Shown: in pieces, positions 1 through 9,336 of the stretch
Layout: every line of letters begins with the position of its first letter
Numbering within the stretch: the first letter of the stretch is position 1
Origin: Candidatus Iainarchaeum sp.
Lineage (GTDB): Archaea; Iainarchaeota; Iainarchaeia; JAADDC01
Length of the DNA: 33,028 nt
Assembly (NCBI GenBank): GCA_013154035.1
Contig: JAADDH010000088.1
Location: forward strand, 1 to 33,028
Direction of reading: 5' to 3'
Translations under genes and position numbers: made by a program
Notes under the pieces: generated by a model
The model's input: the letters and a program-made list of their open reading frames with translations, nothing else
The model's database searches: none
Told to the model about the DNA's origin: nothing

Positions 1-9
1 AGCGAACGC

Positions 10-89
10 CGATGCAGCATCGCAAACTCCACGAGTTTGTGTGCACGCGAACATAGTTCGCGATGGGGTGCAGGGGGCGCAGCCCCTGC
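10..89. repeat. cluster of short-loop perfect hairpins downstream of tRNA-Arg
   Basis: CGATG-CAG-CATCG (10-22), CAAACTC-CAC-GAGTTTG (23-39), CGCGAAC-ATA-GTTCGCG (46-62), GCAGGGG..CCCCTGC (70-89). Confidence 0.7.
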
Positions 90-92
90 TAG

Positions 93-167
93 CGGGCCCG
101 GGGGGATTCGAACCCCCGACCTGCGGCTTAGGAGGCCGCCGCCATATCCAGACTAGGCTACGGACCC
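93..167 (-). tRNA. tRNA-Arg (anticodon CCT)
   Basis: Minus strand folds as a cloverleaf: acceptor GGGTCCG/CGGGCCC, anticodon stem GCGGC-CTCCTAA-GCCGC (anticodon CCT), T-arm CGGGGG TTCGAAT CCCCC. Confidence 0.95.
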
Positions 168-205
168 ACCAAAAACAAAACATCCCCATGCAGCAACTAG
201 GGGAG

Positions 206-281
206 TGGGGCCGCCGAGATTCGAACTCGGGATCTCAGGCACCCCAAGCCTGAATGCTAGGCCAGGCTACACCACGGCCCC
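206..281 (-). tRNA. tRNA-Pro (anticodon GGG)
   Basis: Minus strand: acceptor GGGGCCG/CGGCCCC, anticodon arm CAGGC-TTGGGGT-GCCTG, T-arm CCGAG TTCGAAT CTCGG. Confidence 0.95.
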
Positions 282-348
282 GTTACAACGAACGCCTGTC
301 CAGCGAATATTATGGAAGAATGGTAAAATTAAAAAGGGGGACGAAGAA

Positions 349-561
349 TCACTGGCGGGTTCTGACGGTTGTGTAGCCCATGACCTCCACGAGGTAGTCC
401 TCGGAGGACATGAGCGTGGCCCTGCAGCAGTAGCGGCGGATGCCAAGGTCCTCGAAGACCTTCTCGGGGTCCTCACCCTTGGCAACACGCTCCTTGAACT
501 CCTTGTATATCCGTCCGCCAATGGGTTTGCCGCACGTGAAGCAGCGTACAGGGGGAAGCAT
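349..561 (-). CDS. rpoN: DNA-directed RNA polymerase subunit N (Rpb10-like)
   Basis: 70 aa; MLPPVRCFTCGKPIG...RRYCCR zinc motif typical of RpoN. Confidence 0.95.
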   Translation of the reverse strand: MLPPVRCFTCGKPIGGRIYKEFKERVAKGEDPEKVFEDLGIRRYCCRATLMSSEDYLVEVMGYTTVRTRQ

Positions 562-565
562 TGCA

Positions 566-973
566 TCACCTGTAAGACGTCTGCTTCTTCGCGCGAGCCT
601 TTCTTCCCAAAGGCTTCTTGGGCTCTACGCGGCGGACGTCGTCAACGAGGAGCGTCCTGTCATACTGCATGAAAACATCTCTCAAATCCTCGTTCACGGC
701 AACGAGCGCCTTTGCAATAGCACCACGGGCTGCGACTGCCTGCCCCATAACGCCACCGCCGTGAACATTGACCTCTACACTAACCTTGGCAGCAAGGTCC
801 CCAGCGAGTGCGAGTGGCTCCTCAATCACCATGCGCAGGTACTTATTCTTGATCGTATCTATTGTGAAACCGTTGATGCGCACGCTACCATCGCCAGGGT
901 ACCTGAGCGTGGCGCGAGCCACAGCTCTCTTCTTTTTCGCCTTGGTCGTTACGATCTGAGCCTTCTTAGCCAT
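566..973 (-). CDS. rps9: 30S ribosomal protein S9 (uS9)
   Basis: Conserved RRKRAVARAT-like N-terminus, GGGVMGQAVAARGAIAKAL, C-terminal PLGRKARAKKQTSYR; internal ATG (MAKKAQ) preferred. Confidence 0.94.
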   Translation of the reverse strand: MAKKAQIVTTKAKKKRAVARATLRYPGDGSVRINGFTIDTIKNKYLRMVIEEPLALAGDLAAKVSVEVNVHGGGVMGQAVAARGAIAKALVAVNEDLRDVFMQYDRTLLVDDVRRVEPKKPLGRKARAKKQTSYR

Positions 974-978
974 GAACA

Positions 979-1392
979 TCACCATCCTCCAAGCATCTTG
1001 GCGAGATCGCCAAGGCGCACATACTTGCTCGGGAGCTTCGCATCCAAACGCTCAATCTTGGCATTCTTGAGTTCGTCGGGAATACCGCGCCAGACCTTCA
1101 CCCTGCGGAACGCCTCCCTGCCGCGCTTACGCCAGCGTGGGAGCATTCCACGAACACTGCGACGAACAATACCCGTGACTGTTCGGGGATACTTGGGAGA
1201 GTTCACGATTGGGTTCCTATGGGTCTTGAGATCTATGCGGGACTTGAAGCGCTCGTACACAGCATCGCGATTACCGGAGACGACTATATTCTCCGCGTTT
1301 ACAATGTACACGGTCTCGCCCAGAAGCGCCTTCTTTGCCGCAAATGCCGCAATGCGACCAAGAGGCGTATCCGTACCATCGATCACGATCAT
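979..1392 (-). CDS. rpl13: 50S ribosomal protein L13 (uL13)
   Basis: MIVIDGTDTPLGRIAAFAAK...RSVRGMLPRWRKRGREAFRRVKVWRGIPDE typical of archaeal uL13. Confidence 0.94.
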   Translation of the reverse strand: MIVIDGTDTPLGRIAAFAAKKALLGETVYIVNAENIVVSGNRDAVYERFKSRIDLKTHRNPIVNSPKYPRTVTGIVRRSVRGMLPRWRKRGREAFRRVKVWRGIPDELKNAKIERLDAKLPSKYVRLGDLAKMLGGW

Positions 1393-1402
1393 GCTGATCC
1401 CC

Positions 1403-1765
1403 TCACTTGATTATAATTACGCCAGATCCCTTTGGATTCTCCTTGACGAGATCCAGCACTGAAATTGCGCGGCCGCCCGCAGACTCTATCTTTGCCCGTG
1501 CAGAGTCGGAAAATGCCCAGGCAGCCACGGTCAGCTTCTTGTCAATCCTTCCAAAGCCAAGCACTTTGCCGGGAACGACCACGACGTCCCCATCCTTTGC
1601 GAGTTTTGATATCTTGCCAACATTGACCACAACGCGCTTGCGCGTGGCACGAGAGAGTTCGTAGGCGACATCGTCCCAGATAGGAGCGTCCTCCCTGCGA
1701 GATGCCTTCTCTAGCGCCACAATAGTCTCCCGAAGGAGCACGTTCGTGGGTCCTGTTCTCTTCAT
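1403..1765 (-). CDS. rpl18e: 50S ribosomal protein L18e (eL18)
   Basis: 120 aa, TNVLLRETIVALEKASR... VVVVPGKVLGFG.. family signature; position between L13 and RpoD. Confidence 0.93.
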   Translation of the reverse strand: MKRTGPTNVLLRETIVALEKASRREDAPIWDDVAYELSRATRKRVVVNVGKISKLAKDGDVVVVPGKVLGFGRIDKKLTVAAWAFSDSARAKIESAGGRAISVLDLVKENPKGSGVIIIK

Positions 1766-2508
1766 TGTATATCACCTACCTTCTCATAAATCTCCTCGAG
1801 ATGGCGAACGAGCGTCTGAGCCGCCGCCTTGATCAAAGTATCCACGGGCATGTTCCCGTAGCTTTCAACGTAGTACAGGAACACGTCGTCCTTCTTGCGC
1901 ACCTCTGCAGCATCGGGGTGCTTCTCAAGGACCTCATCGATCAAATTATAAAGATCGTCAGGAACGCCCTCTGGAGATTCGTTAGCAGCCTCCAGGGCCT
2001 TGAAGTCAAAGTCAGGAAATATGGCTTTTACGGCGTCCTTGTCCTTCACGTCTATGCGCACCACGGGGCGGAAGGACGCGAGGCCCGCCTGCCACTTGGC
2101 GTGCTCCTTTGCAGTACCAACCTTCGCAACTGCCTCCAAGCGCAGACGTTGCCCCTCCGTGAGGTGTATGATGGGAATCTCTGGATCAACGACCTCCACA
2201 CCAGGGGTCTCCGGAGTCAAATCCCCCGAGAACACTGTGCACGGGCCCTCCTTGTCCAGAAGGAACCGCGCCTCGGAGCTTTCGTCATACGTACCCCACT
2301 CCGCACGAAGGGGAATGAGGCCAAGACGGTGGGCAACATACTCGTCCCACATCGAAGACGTGTTCTCGTAGAAGTAAACGTCGTCTATGGCGAACACTGG
2401 AACCTCTGATATGATGGCTCTGCGAAGGGCGTTGGCAAAGGGGAGCGACACGCCCTTTAGGAGGAAGCGCACGTGATCGTCGCCCCGCTCCAACACATCC
2501 AGCTTCAT
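1762..2508 (-). CDS. rpoD: DNA-directed RNA polymerase subunit D (RpoD, Rpb3-like); no 4Fe-4S cysteine set
   Basis: [48 protein letters not shown] signature. Confidence 0.95.
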   Translation of the reverse strand: MKLDVLERGDDHVRFLLKGVSLPFANALRRAIISEVPVFAIDDVYFYENTSSMWDEYVAHRLGLIPLRAEWGTYDESSEARFLLDKEGPCTVFSGDLTPETPGVEVVDPEIPIIHLTEGQRLRLEAVAKVGTAKEHAKWQAGLASFRPVVRIDVKDKDAVKAIFPDFDFKALEAANESPEGVPDDLYNLIDEVLEKHPDAAEVRKKDDVFLYYVESYGNMPVDTLIKAAAQTLVRHLEEIYEKVGDIQ

Positions 2509-2900
2509 ACTCTCCTTCCCCTCTTTCCACCCTTCTTACGGGTGCTATCATGAGGAATAGGTGTAACATCCCGGATAACAACAGGTATGAGACCGTGACG
2601 CGCGAGTTCTCTGATTGCTGCTTGGGCACCTGGGCCCGGCGTCTTGGGGCCTGTGCCACCAGGAGCGCGCACAAATATGGATACGTACTTGATGCCCATG
2701 TCCGTAAGCTTGTTTGCAACGATTTCCATGGCTTTCATGGCAGCAGTGGCAGTACCTTTCTTGCTGTCCGCCTCAACGACCATACCGCCAGATGCGATCG
2801 CGATGGTCTCTGCGCCAGTTTCGTCAGTCGCGTGTATTATCGTATTGTTCTTTGACGAATAAATATGAATCACGGCCCTGCGCGCGTTATTGACCTTCAT
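2505..2900 (-). CDS. rps11: 30S ribosomal protein S11 (uS11)
   Basis: [23 protein letters not shown]..., C-term [22 protein letters not shown]. Confidence 0.96.
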   Translation of the reverse strand: MKVNNARRAVIHIYSSKNNTIIHATDETGAETIAIASGGMVVEADSKKGTATAAMKAMEIVANKLTDMGIKYVSIFVRAPGGTGPKTPGPGAQAAIRELARHGLIPVVIRDVTPIPHDSTRKKGGKRGRRV

Positions 2901-3441
2901 TCACACCACCCTTATTCTCGCCCTCAGCAACAGCCGGTGCGTGCTGGGGCGCCTGCACAACTGCGAGCATCTCCGGATCAAGCGTGATCTTATCCTCCTC
3001 ACCACGCTTAACCCAATACGAGGGAACGTTCACACGAACGCCGTCAACATAAACGTGGCCGTGCACAATAAACTGCCTTGCCTGGAAAACAGTCCGTGCG
3101 AGACCTTTGCGCCAGACCTGCGTCTGGAGACGGCGCTCAAGAATATCTCGGACATCCAAGGACAGGATATCATCGAGTGTACCGTCCTTGGGTAGCAAAC
3201 CCAGGCGATATAGACGGCCAAGAAGCTCTTTCTCACGGCGCTCCTTCTCCTCTCCAGACGCTGCGAGAAGGGAACGCGCGTTAGCACGAATGCGCCTCAA
3301 CTCAGAACGAGCACGCCAGAGCTCCTTCTTGTTCTTTAGACCATAAGTACGCATAATGCCTTTTTCTTCCACGATTCTGGACTTGTCCCAGCGCTTATAG
3401 GGACGGGAGTACTTTCTCTTCTGCCGTTTTGGATCGCCCAT
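2887..3441 (-). CDS. rps4: 30S ribosomal protein S4 (uS4)
   Basis: [23 protein letters not shown]... [24 protein letters not shown]. Confidence 0.96.
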   Translation of the reverse strand: MGDPKRQKRKYSRPYKRWDKSRIVEEKGIMRTYGLKNKKELWRARSELRRIRANARSLLAASGEEKERREKELLGRLYRLGLLPKDGTLDDILSLDVRDILERRLQTQVWRKGLARTVFQARQFIVHGHVYVDGVRVNVPSYWVKRGEEDKITLDPEMLAVVQAPQHAPAVAEGENKGGVNEGQ

Positions 3442-3445
3442 ACCG

Positions 3446-3919
3446 TCACCTCTTCTTCTTTCTTATCCTCGGGCTAATCTTGTTCACACGCCCAGTGGAC
3501 TTCGTGCGCTGACCGCGGACCTTTAGACCCCACATCCTACGAAGGCCACGGTAGGATCCAAGATCCGCCTCGCGCTTGAGTATCTCACGCTCCTTAACCT
3601 CGAGGTCGACACCCACGATGTGCTTGTCCTCACCAGTTGCAAGATCCTTGCGCGTGTTTACAGCCCACGCGGGGATACCGTGCTTAACTGGGTGGTAAAT
3701 AATGTCCTCCAAGAGCGGGAGCTTGTCCTCCGGCACGTTGCCCAAGAGGATATCCCCAGAAAGACCAGACTCCTCCAAAAACTTGATCTCAACCATTCTC
3801 GCAAAGTTCGGGCCAATGCCCTTGACCTTCAGCAGTGCCTTGTGTATCGGAAGAGTACCGTCCAAGTCCACATCTACTAGGCGGACGATATCCCTCTCCA
3901 CTGTTTCCTTAGCCGTCAC
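3446..3919 (-). CDS. rps13: 30S ribosomal protein S13 (uS13)
   Basis: RLVDVDLDGTLPIHKALLKVKGIGPNFA... YRGLRRMWGLKVRGQRTKSTGR. Confidence 0.96.
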   Translation of the reverse strand: MTAKETVERDIVRLVDVDLDGTLPIHKALLKVKGIGPNFARMVEIKFLEESGLSGDILLGNVPEDKLPLLEDIIYHPVKHGIPAWAVNTRKDLATGEDKHIVGVDLEVKEREILKREADLGSYRGLRRMWGLKVRGQRTKSTGRVNKISPRIRKKKR

Positions 3920-3952
3920 ATGATCACCCTTGAAAACCAGTATATGAGAAGG

Positions 3953-3988
3953 GATGCGTAGGGATTAAAAAGCTTCCATTTACGCATC
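3953..3988. promoter_or_regulatory. 8-bp perfect inverted repeat flanking an A/T-rich element between cbf5 stop and S13 start
   Basis: GATGCGTA (3953-3960) / TACGCATC (3981-3988); minus-strand loop contains GCTTTTTAATCCC, a possible T-run terminator or TATA-like element. Confidence 0.5.
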
Positions 3989-5005
3989 GCGCTCTTGCGA
4001 TGAAACGTCACTGTTGCCCTTCTTCTTCCACATGGGAGGATATACGGACTGATCCATTATCACGCGATCGACGTCCGCGGCGATTCCCCTATCTTCTTCC
4101 ACCATCTGTTCGGCATCCATCAGAGCATGCGCCAATGCGACCAATTCTCCCTTCTGTGTCATAAGAGCTACGGAGTCTCCCTGTTTTATGTCTGCCTGCA
4201 CTTCAAGGATGCCGGGAACTGCAAGATCCGCACCATGGGTTATAGATGCCACCGCAGAGTCGCGAATAACAATCTTGGGGAGATGCACCACCGCGGTCTC
4301 AACAGGAAGGAAAACCCGGCGGGCGGGACCCTCAATGCCGTTCTCCTTCCAGAAGTGGTATGCATCCACCACATCTTGAAGAGTTACTGCCTTGTCCTCG
4401 CTGAACGCACCTACACGTGTTCTTCTCAACTCCGCCATGTGTCCACCAACGCCAAGGAGCATACCCAAGTCGTGGCAGATCTTGCGGACGTATGTGCCGG
4501 CAGAAGTGCCCACGCGGAAGATAACGTCTCTCCCATCCACCTCAATGATGTCCAGGTAGTATATAGTGCGCACGCGGAGACGGCGCTTCACCGCAGATTT
4601 CACAGGGGGACGCTGGTAAATGTCTCCAACAAAGCCCGCGGCTACCTCACGTATTTTTTCCTCTGAAACATCTCCGTGCAGACGCAGAATACCCACATAC
4701 TCCTTGCCGGCACTAAGAAGCGCCTGCAACACCTTCGTTCCAGAATTCACACCAACCGGAAGCATGCCCGTCGCGGGGGGATCCAGCGTGCCACCATGGC
4801 CCGCCTTCTTCAAATGAAGGAGCTTTCTAATCCAAGCAACAACCTCGTGGGATGTGGGCCCCGACGGCTTGTCAAGGGGTATAATGGATGCGCGGAGGAG
4901 CTCATCAATGCTCCGCTCCTCTGGGCGCTTGCCCCATGGGCCAGGCTCCTCCTTCGCGCGAACCAGAAACTTCTTGGGACCCTCCCACGGAAAGGGCATG
5001 CTCAC
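3980..5005 (-). CDS. cbf5: rRNA/tRNA pseudouridine synthase Cbf5 (TruB family + PUA)
   Basis: IIPLDKPSGPTSHEVVAWIRKLL...AGHGGTLDPPATGMLPVG catalytic motif; C-terminal PUA-like region. Confidence 0.95.
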   Translation of the reverse strand: MSMPFPWEGPKKFLVRAKEEPGPWGKRPEERSIDELLRASIIPLDKPSGPTSHEVVAWIRKLLHLKKAGHGGTLDPPATGMLPVGVNSGTKVLQALLSAGKEYVGILRLHGDVSEEKIREVAAGFVGDIYQRPPVKSAVKRRLRVRTIYYLDIIEVDGRDVIFRVGTSAGTYVRKICHDLGMLLGVGGHMAELRRTRVGAFSEDKAVTLQDVVDAYHFWKENGIEGPARRVFLPVETAVVHLPKIVIRDSAVASITHGADLAVPGILEVQADIKQGDSVALMTQKGELVALAHALMDAEQMVEEDRGIAADVDRVIMDQSVYPPMWKKKGNSDVSSQERDA

Positions 5006-5211
5006 TCCTCCAGGGCCTTGATTGCTGCTTCCTCACTGCTCACGTCAACAACCTTCTCCGTAGGCATGAGGTGGCGCTTGTTCACCTTGGATTTCTTGCC
5101 CTTGCGGTCAATAACCTCAACGTAGTTATCATCAATCACCTTTGTGATCACGACCTTGCTGCCGGCATCCCGACCAGTGATCTTAACACAGACACGTCCT
5201 GGGACCATCAT
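5002..5211 (-). CDS. rpl14e: 50S ribosomal protein L14e (eL14)
   Basis: 69 aa; PGRVCVKITGRDAGSKVVITKVIDDNYVEVIDRKGKKSKVNKRHLMPT. Confidence 0.93.
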   Translation of the reverse strand: MMVPGRVCVKITGRDAGSKVVITKVIDDNYVEVIDRKGKKSKVNKRHLMPTEKVVDVSSEEAAIKALEE

Positions 5212-5212
5212 T

Positions 5213-5554
5213 TCACTCCACCACCTTCAGGGCCTGCTTTACAAAGGGACGCAGGACCATATCCACATCACTCATATCCTTGACGCCGTGCTTAACGTAA
5301 AACGCTTCCTCCAAAACGCGACGGGTGCATGCCGCACAGAGAACACCTGCAAATATTCTCTCAGGCCTGCGCTCCGTCTTTGCGAGCTTACGAACCTCAG
5401 ACGGTCTCTTACCGTGAGGAACACCGTGAAGGGGTGCACCACAGATGGCACACACCTGCTTTGATGTCTTCTCCCTGCGGAAGTGCGTGACTACACGTCC
5501 ACCAGGAGTCCTGCGACGAACAGCCTTAAGATGCCTCAAGATCGGGCTAACCAT
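5213..5554 (-). CDS. rpl34e: 50S ribosomal protein L34e (eL34)
   Basis: RRTPGGRVVTHFRREKTSKQVCAICGAPLHGVPHGKRPSEVRKLAKTERRPER zinc motif. Confidence 0.93.
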   Translation of the reverse strand: MVSPILRHLKAVRRRTPGGRVVTHFRREKTSKQVCAICGAPLHGVPHGKRPSEVRKLAKTERRPERIFAGVLCAACTRRVLEEAFYVKHGVKDMSDVDMVLRPFVKQALKVVE

Positions 5555-5904
5555 TTCCTTACACCTCCAATGATGATGCTAAGTCCAAAGGCAACGATGG
5601 CATACCACCAAAACCACGCCATCTTGCCGAGGGGAGTCTCAATCACACCGTACCGAGCACGAATAACGTAGTAGATGGGCAAGAAAAGTATTAAAGAGAG
5701 AATGGAGATCCCCATGATTACTCCCATGTGCTTGGTCATTTCGGCGAGCTCTTCCTCCGTGAGTGCCTCTGGATCCTCCTTCAAACGTTTCTGCATCTCT
5801 GCCATCTTTTTCTGCCGTTCCTCAACACGGAAAAACAGCCTTATGGCGAAGAGAAGAAAGTACATGCCCGTAGCAATGAGTGCTATGACTACCCAGTCCT
5901 GCAA
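5536..5904 (-). CDS. EMC3/TMCO1 (DUF106) family membrane protein
   Basis: Three hydrophobic segments, basic/coiled linker RVEERQKKMAEMQKRLKEDPEALTEEE; position after adk typical of archaeal secY-adk-DUF106. Confidence 0.85.
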   Translation of the reverse strand: MQDWVVIALIATGMYFLLFAIRLFFRVEERQKKMAEMQKRLKEDPEALTEEELAEMTKHMGVIMGISILSLILFLPIYYVIRARYGVIETPLGKMAWFWWYAIVAFGLSIIIGGVRKWLARS

Positions 5905-6473
5905 TTTCTGATCACCTCTGCAAGTTCCCTGGCAGCCTCTTCCAGACGCCCCTGCCTGTTGTGAATGATATATACTGCCCCATTCGTGCGGAAAGCATAA
6001 AGAAGCGCTGCACTGCGATTAAGATCCTGGTGCGTCCATATGTCGTCCTCTATGCCACCACCACGCCTACGTATGCTGGCATCCTTCTCCCTGCGCGCGC
6101 GGATCTCCTCCGGCTCTCCCTCAATGAGCACCCACGCAACCGCAGGGATCTTATCAATGATATACTCCGGGAAACCAGGGTAAAAGCCAACAGGCGTGGC
6201 AATTGTAAAGTGCGTGTCCACAACCACTGGGCGGGAGAGGTCCTCCATATCCACCCGCTTGATCTCCTCCGCAACGGCGCGGTGAAGCTCCCTGTACTCG
6301 TGAATGGAAAGTTTTCTGCGCATATCGTCGCGGTGCTGAATTCCATAGCGCTCCTTGGCGAGTTGGAAGAAAAGATCCCCGTAGTTCACGTAGTCAAACT
6401 CCTCCAACTCGCGGGCCCCCTTGATCACGGATGTCTTGCCTGCGCCCGGAACACCACCAACTACCACGATCAT
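5889..6473 (-). CDS. adkA: archaeal adenylate kinase
   Basis: Walker A GGVPGAGKTS; VVVDTHFTIATPVGFYPGFPEYI characteristic of archaeal AdkA. Confidence 0.93.
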   Translation of the reverse strand: MIVVVGGVPGAGKTSVIKGARELEEFDYVNYGDLFFQLAKERYGIQHRDDMRRKLSIHEYRELHRAVAEEIKRVDMEDLSRPVVVDTHFTIATPVGFYPGFPEYIIDKIPAVAWVLIEGEPEEIRARREKDASIRRRGGGIEDDIWTHQDLNRSAALLYAFRTNGAVYIIHNRQGRLEEAARELAEVIRNCRTG

Positions 6474-7837
6474 CCAAGCACCTTCCCTAGCTGTGGATAC
6501 TGGTTCAGCAGGTGCTCACGCATGAGCAAGTCGTAATACCTGTATACGATATCCACGGTCAGCAGCAGGCCCATACCTGAGGTCAACGCGCCGAATGTAT
6601 CTGTAAACGCCGCCAAGAGACCCACGATGGCAGAGCCCAATATTGCAACAACCGGAATATACCGCTCCAAGACCTTCTCAACCACGCGTGGATCACGGCG
6701 GAAGCCGGGAACGGTGAATCCAGACTGCACCAGCTGGCGCGCAATCTGTTTTGGACCCATACCTGAAAGTTCCAGCCAGAGCCAACCGAAGGCCATGGCT
6801 GTCAATGTCAGCAGGATCGTATATACGATTGCGTGGATCACCGCCCGCCACAGATTGGGATACGGCGTCCCGGTGGCGGCAGCGACGAGGTTCTTGATCA
6901 ACTGCTCACTGTATGGGGACGTAACGAAGTACGCGAGGCCCATAGACGTCCACTGATGCGTCTGCGGATCATAGTGGCCGAATATTGGTTCCAGCGGCGT
7001 GCCCTGTGCCAACTGTCCAATAAGGACGATGTTAGCAAAGAGCGCAGCGGCGAGAATAACAGGAATGTTTGTCAGGTAGAGTAGCTTTATGGGATACCTA
7101 CCGCCAACGCCCTTCGCCCTGGCCCACGTAATGGGAATCTCTACCTGAACACCCTCAAACCACACGACAATCAGGAAGACGAGGATCGTCGCAACGAAGA
7201 GCCAGAGTGGATACGCCGCGGCAACAATGTTTCCTGAGACGAGGAAGTTTATGAGCTTCCAGAACTCACCATCGCCCGGGAGGAATGCACGCACGAACAT
7301 GCGCTTGGAAACGCCCGCGGCAATGAACAGGGAAATACCAGAACCTATACCCCACTTCATGACGATTTCGTCCAGATACATCAGCAGGATAGAACCAAAT
7401 GCTACCTGCAGAACAACGATCCATTCATAGCCAGGAACGGGAACAAGATAGGATTTAGTGAATATATATGCCTCAAAGAACGCGAGAATGATCGCGAGGA
7501 GCTTCTGCATGCCCATAAACTCTGCCTTTCCCTTCGGGTCAGAAAGGTCAATGTCCCACATTCCCGAACCAACGATCAACTGGAGAATAATGGCAGCGAG
7601 TACGATTGGACCGATACCCGCGGTGATAAGCGAGCCGATCTGGGATGCCAGAACAGTGTTCAGAAATGATAGCGTCTCCTGTGCCTGGGGGGAAACACCC
7701 CACGGGCGAACATAGCCCAACAGGAAGAATACTAATAGAACTGCGCCAGTCCACATCAACTTTTCCTTCAAAGAAGGGGGAGTTTTCGGAGGGGCTACCT
7801 CCGGAATCCAAGAGTACAGAGCCTCTAGATTACTCAA
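6470..7837 (-). CDS. secY: preprotein translocase subunit SecY; likely TTG start overlapping the uL15 stop
   Basis: GIGPIVLAAIILQLI, GIGSGISLFIAAGV, WFEGVQVEIPI; ORF is open to 7918 but TTG (MSNLEALYSWIPEV) at 7837 fits conserved N-terminus. Confidence 0.93.
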   Translation of the reverse strand: MSNLEALYSWIPEVAPPKTPPSLKEKLMWTGAVLLVFFLLGYVRPWGVSPQAQETLSFLNTVLASQIGSLITAGIGPIVLAAIILQLIVGSGMWDIDLSDPKGKAEFMGMQKLLAIILAFFEAYIFTKSYLVPVPGYEWIVVLQVAFGSILLMYLDEIVMKWGIGSGISLFIAAGVSKRMFVRAFLPGDGEFWKLINFLVSGNIVAAAYPLWLFVATILVFLIVVWFEGVQVEIPITWARAKGVGGRYPIKLLYLTNIPVILAAALFANIVLIGQLAQGTPLEPIFGHYDPQTHQWTSMGLAYFVTSPYSEQLIKNLVAAATGTPYPNLWRAVIHAIVYTILLTLTAMAFGWLWLELSGMGPKQIARQLVQSGFTVPGFRRDPRVVEKVLERYIPVVAILGSAIVGLLAAFTDTFGALTSGMGLLLTVDIVYRYYDLLMREHLLNQYPQLGKVLG

Positions 7838-8243
7838 CTGCCTCCACCTCGCCACCAGCAGCACGAATCTTCTCCGCAGCACGCTCCGTGACGGCAGCGT
7901 TCCGCACAACAACGGCAACGCTTATCCTACCGCCACCAAGGATTTTGTTCACGCCAAAGGCAGCCGCGTCAAAGATGTATTTATCCCCCTCCTTCGGAAG
8001 AACGCCAGAGAGGGCGAGGTCATCGAGATCCGATACGTTAACAAAAGAGACCGCGCGGCGGCGAACTGGCGTGAAGCCCTTCTCGTCGCGGAGGACAAGG
8101 ATCGCCTTTATCTGTTTCTGACCCCAGCGGCCAGCCCAGCCGGTACCACCCTTGCGACCGTGCCCACGGCGGTTCTTCGTGTTGCCGTGGTAGGTGCGGC
8201 CGCCGAGCTTCTTCCTGTACTTCTTGCGCCTCTTGACGACCAT
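7830..8243 (-). CDS. rpl15: 50S ribosomal protein L15 (uL15)
   Basis: RRKKYRKKLGGRTYHGNTKNRRGHGRKGGTGWAGRWGQKQ. Confidence 0.95.
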   Translation of the reverse strand: MVVKRRKKYRKKLGGRTYHGNTKNRRGHGRKGGTGWAGRWGQKQIKAILVLRDEKGFTPVRRRAVSFVNVSDLDDLALSGVLPKEGDKYIFDAAAFGVNKILGGGRISVAVVVRNAAVTERAAEKIRAAGGEVEAVE

Positions 8244-8704
8244 CAGATCATCCTCCTGAGGAGTTCATTAATCTTCTCGCCGCGGTATCCAAGGGCGCCA
8301 CCCTCATTAAAGTGGCGCTTTATCCCGTTGCGGCCATAACCCTTGCGGGGCGGGTGAAGACGGAACGGCTTAATGCCGAGATCTGCAAGGGAAATCTCTC
8401 CCGCAAGCACTGCGTCTAGGAACTTATCCCAGGACATGCCGGTCTTCGATTCAATCTCCTTCTGCGTCACGGGCACGTCTCCCTCAAAGCGGCCCCATTT
8501 GAGGAGAAGGGCGCTGAGCGTGTCCTTATCAATCTCACCCCATGTAACGTAACCCTGCGCAGTGCGGAGAAGTCCCTTGAACGTCTCGCTCTCCGGCACG
8601 ACGACGCAGTGGTTAACACGGGTGAGCCTAAGCCTCCTGAGCGTGTCCCTGATCTCCTGACGGGTGTTGACCATGCCGCGAACCAGGACTACTGCGTACG
8701 CCAT
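8243..8704 (-). CDS. rpl30: 50S ribosomal protein L30 (uL30)
   Basis: YAVVLVRGMVNTRQEIRDTLRRLRLTRVNHCVVVPES... GYGRNGIKRHFNEGGALGYRGEKIN; start taken as internal Met (ORF to 8710). Confidence 0.94.
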   Translation of the reverse strand: MAYAVVLVRGMVNTRQEIRDTLRRLRLTRVNHCVVVPESETFKGLLRTAQGYVTWGEIDKDTLSALLLKWGRFEGDVPVTQKEIESKTGMSWDKFLDAVLAGEISLADLGIKPFRLHPPRKGYGRNGIKRHFNEGGALGYRGEKINELLRRMI

Positions 8705-9336
8705 CACCAATCAACCCCCAATCTCTTCAAGTCCTGCTCGCGGATCTTGACGCTGGAGAGCTGCTCCAAGGCATCAATAACCGCCTGGGCAAAGTTGATC
8801 GTCCTCCTCGTGTTACCGCGAGCCTTTGTCCAAATATCCTTAATGCCCGCAAGCTGGAAGATGGGCTTGATGGAATCTGGTGCGACGATGCCCAAACCCT
8901 TTGGTGCGGGCATGAGGGTCACGCGGACAGATCCGGCCTTGCCGTGAACCGTAAACGGAATGGAGTGCGGCGTACCACAACCACACTCCCAAGAACCACA
9001 GCCACGGCGAACGCGAATGATGTTAAGCTTTGCGTTGTTGATGGCCTTCTGAAGGGCATCCCTGAAACCCTTGGCCTTCCCAACACCCACACCGACGTAG
9101 CCATTCCCGTTACCAACGGCGACGACAATGCGCAGAGATCTCCTCTTGCCTGAGTCCGTCACACGGACGGTGGCCGCAGTCTCAAGAATAACGGACTGCA
9201 GACCAGGGAGAAGACGGTCCACGATCTCAGGCTCAAGGAGCGCGAGGCCAGAGTCCAGAGCCTCCTCCATAGTAGTTATATCGCCATTGGCAACGAGCTT
9301 CCCGAGCTTGGTGCGGGGAACCCAGTCATCCTTCAT
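8704..9336 (-). CDS. rps5: 30S ribosomal protein S5 (uS5)
   Basis: [11 protein letters not shown]... [35 protein letters not shown]. Confidence 0.96.
   Translation of the reverse strand: MKDDWVPRTKLGKLVANGDITTMEEALDSGLALLEPEIVDRLLPGLQSVILETAATVRVTDSGKRRSLRIVVAVGNGNGYVGVGVGKAKGFRDALQKAINNAKLNIIRVRRGCGSWECGCGTPHSIPFTVHGKAGSVRVTLMPAPKGLGIVAPDSIKPIFQLAGIKDIWTKARGNTRRTINFAQAVIDALEQLSSVKIREQDLKRLGVDW

Noticed and set aside
440-1462. 340-aa plus-strand ORF opposite S9/L13
   Set aside because: Antisense shadow of well-supported ribosomal protein genes; composition is non-protein-like and there are no recognisable domains. The same applies to other long plus-strand ORFs in 0.3-20 kb (e.g. 11050-11877, 15586-16584, 18348-19217).
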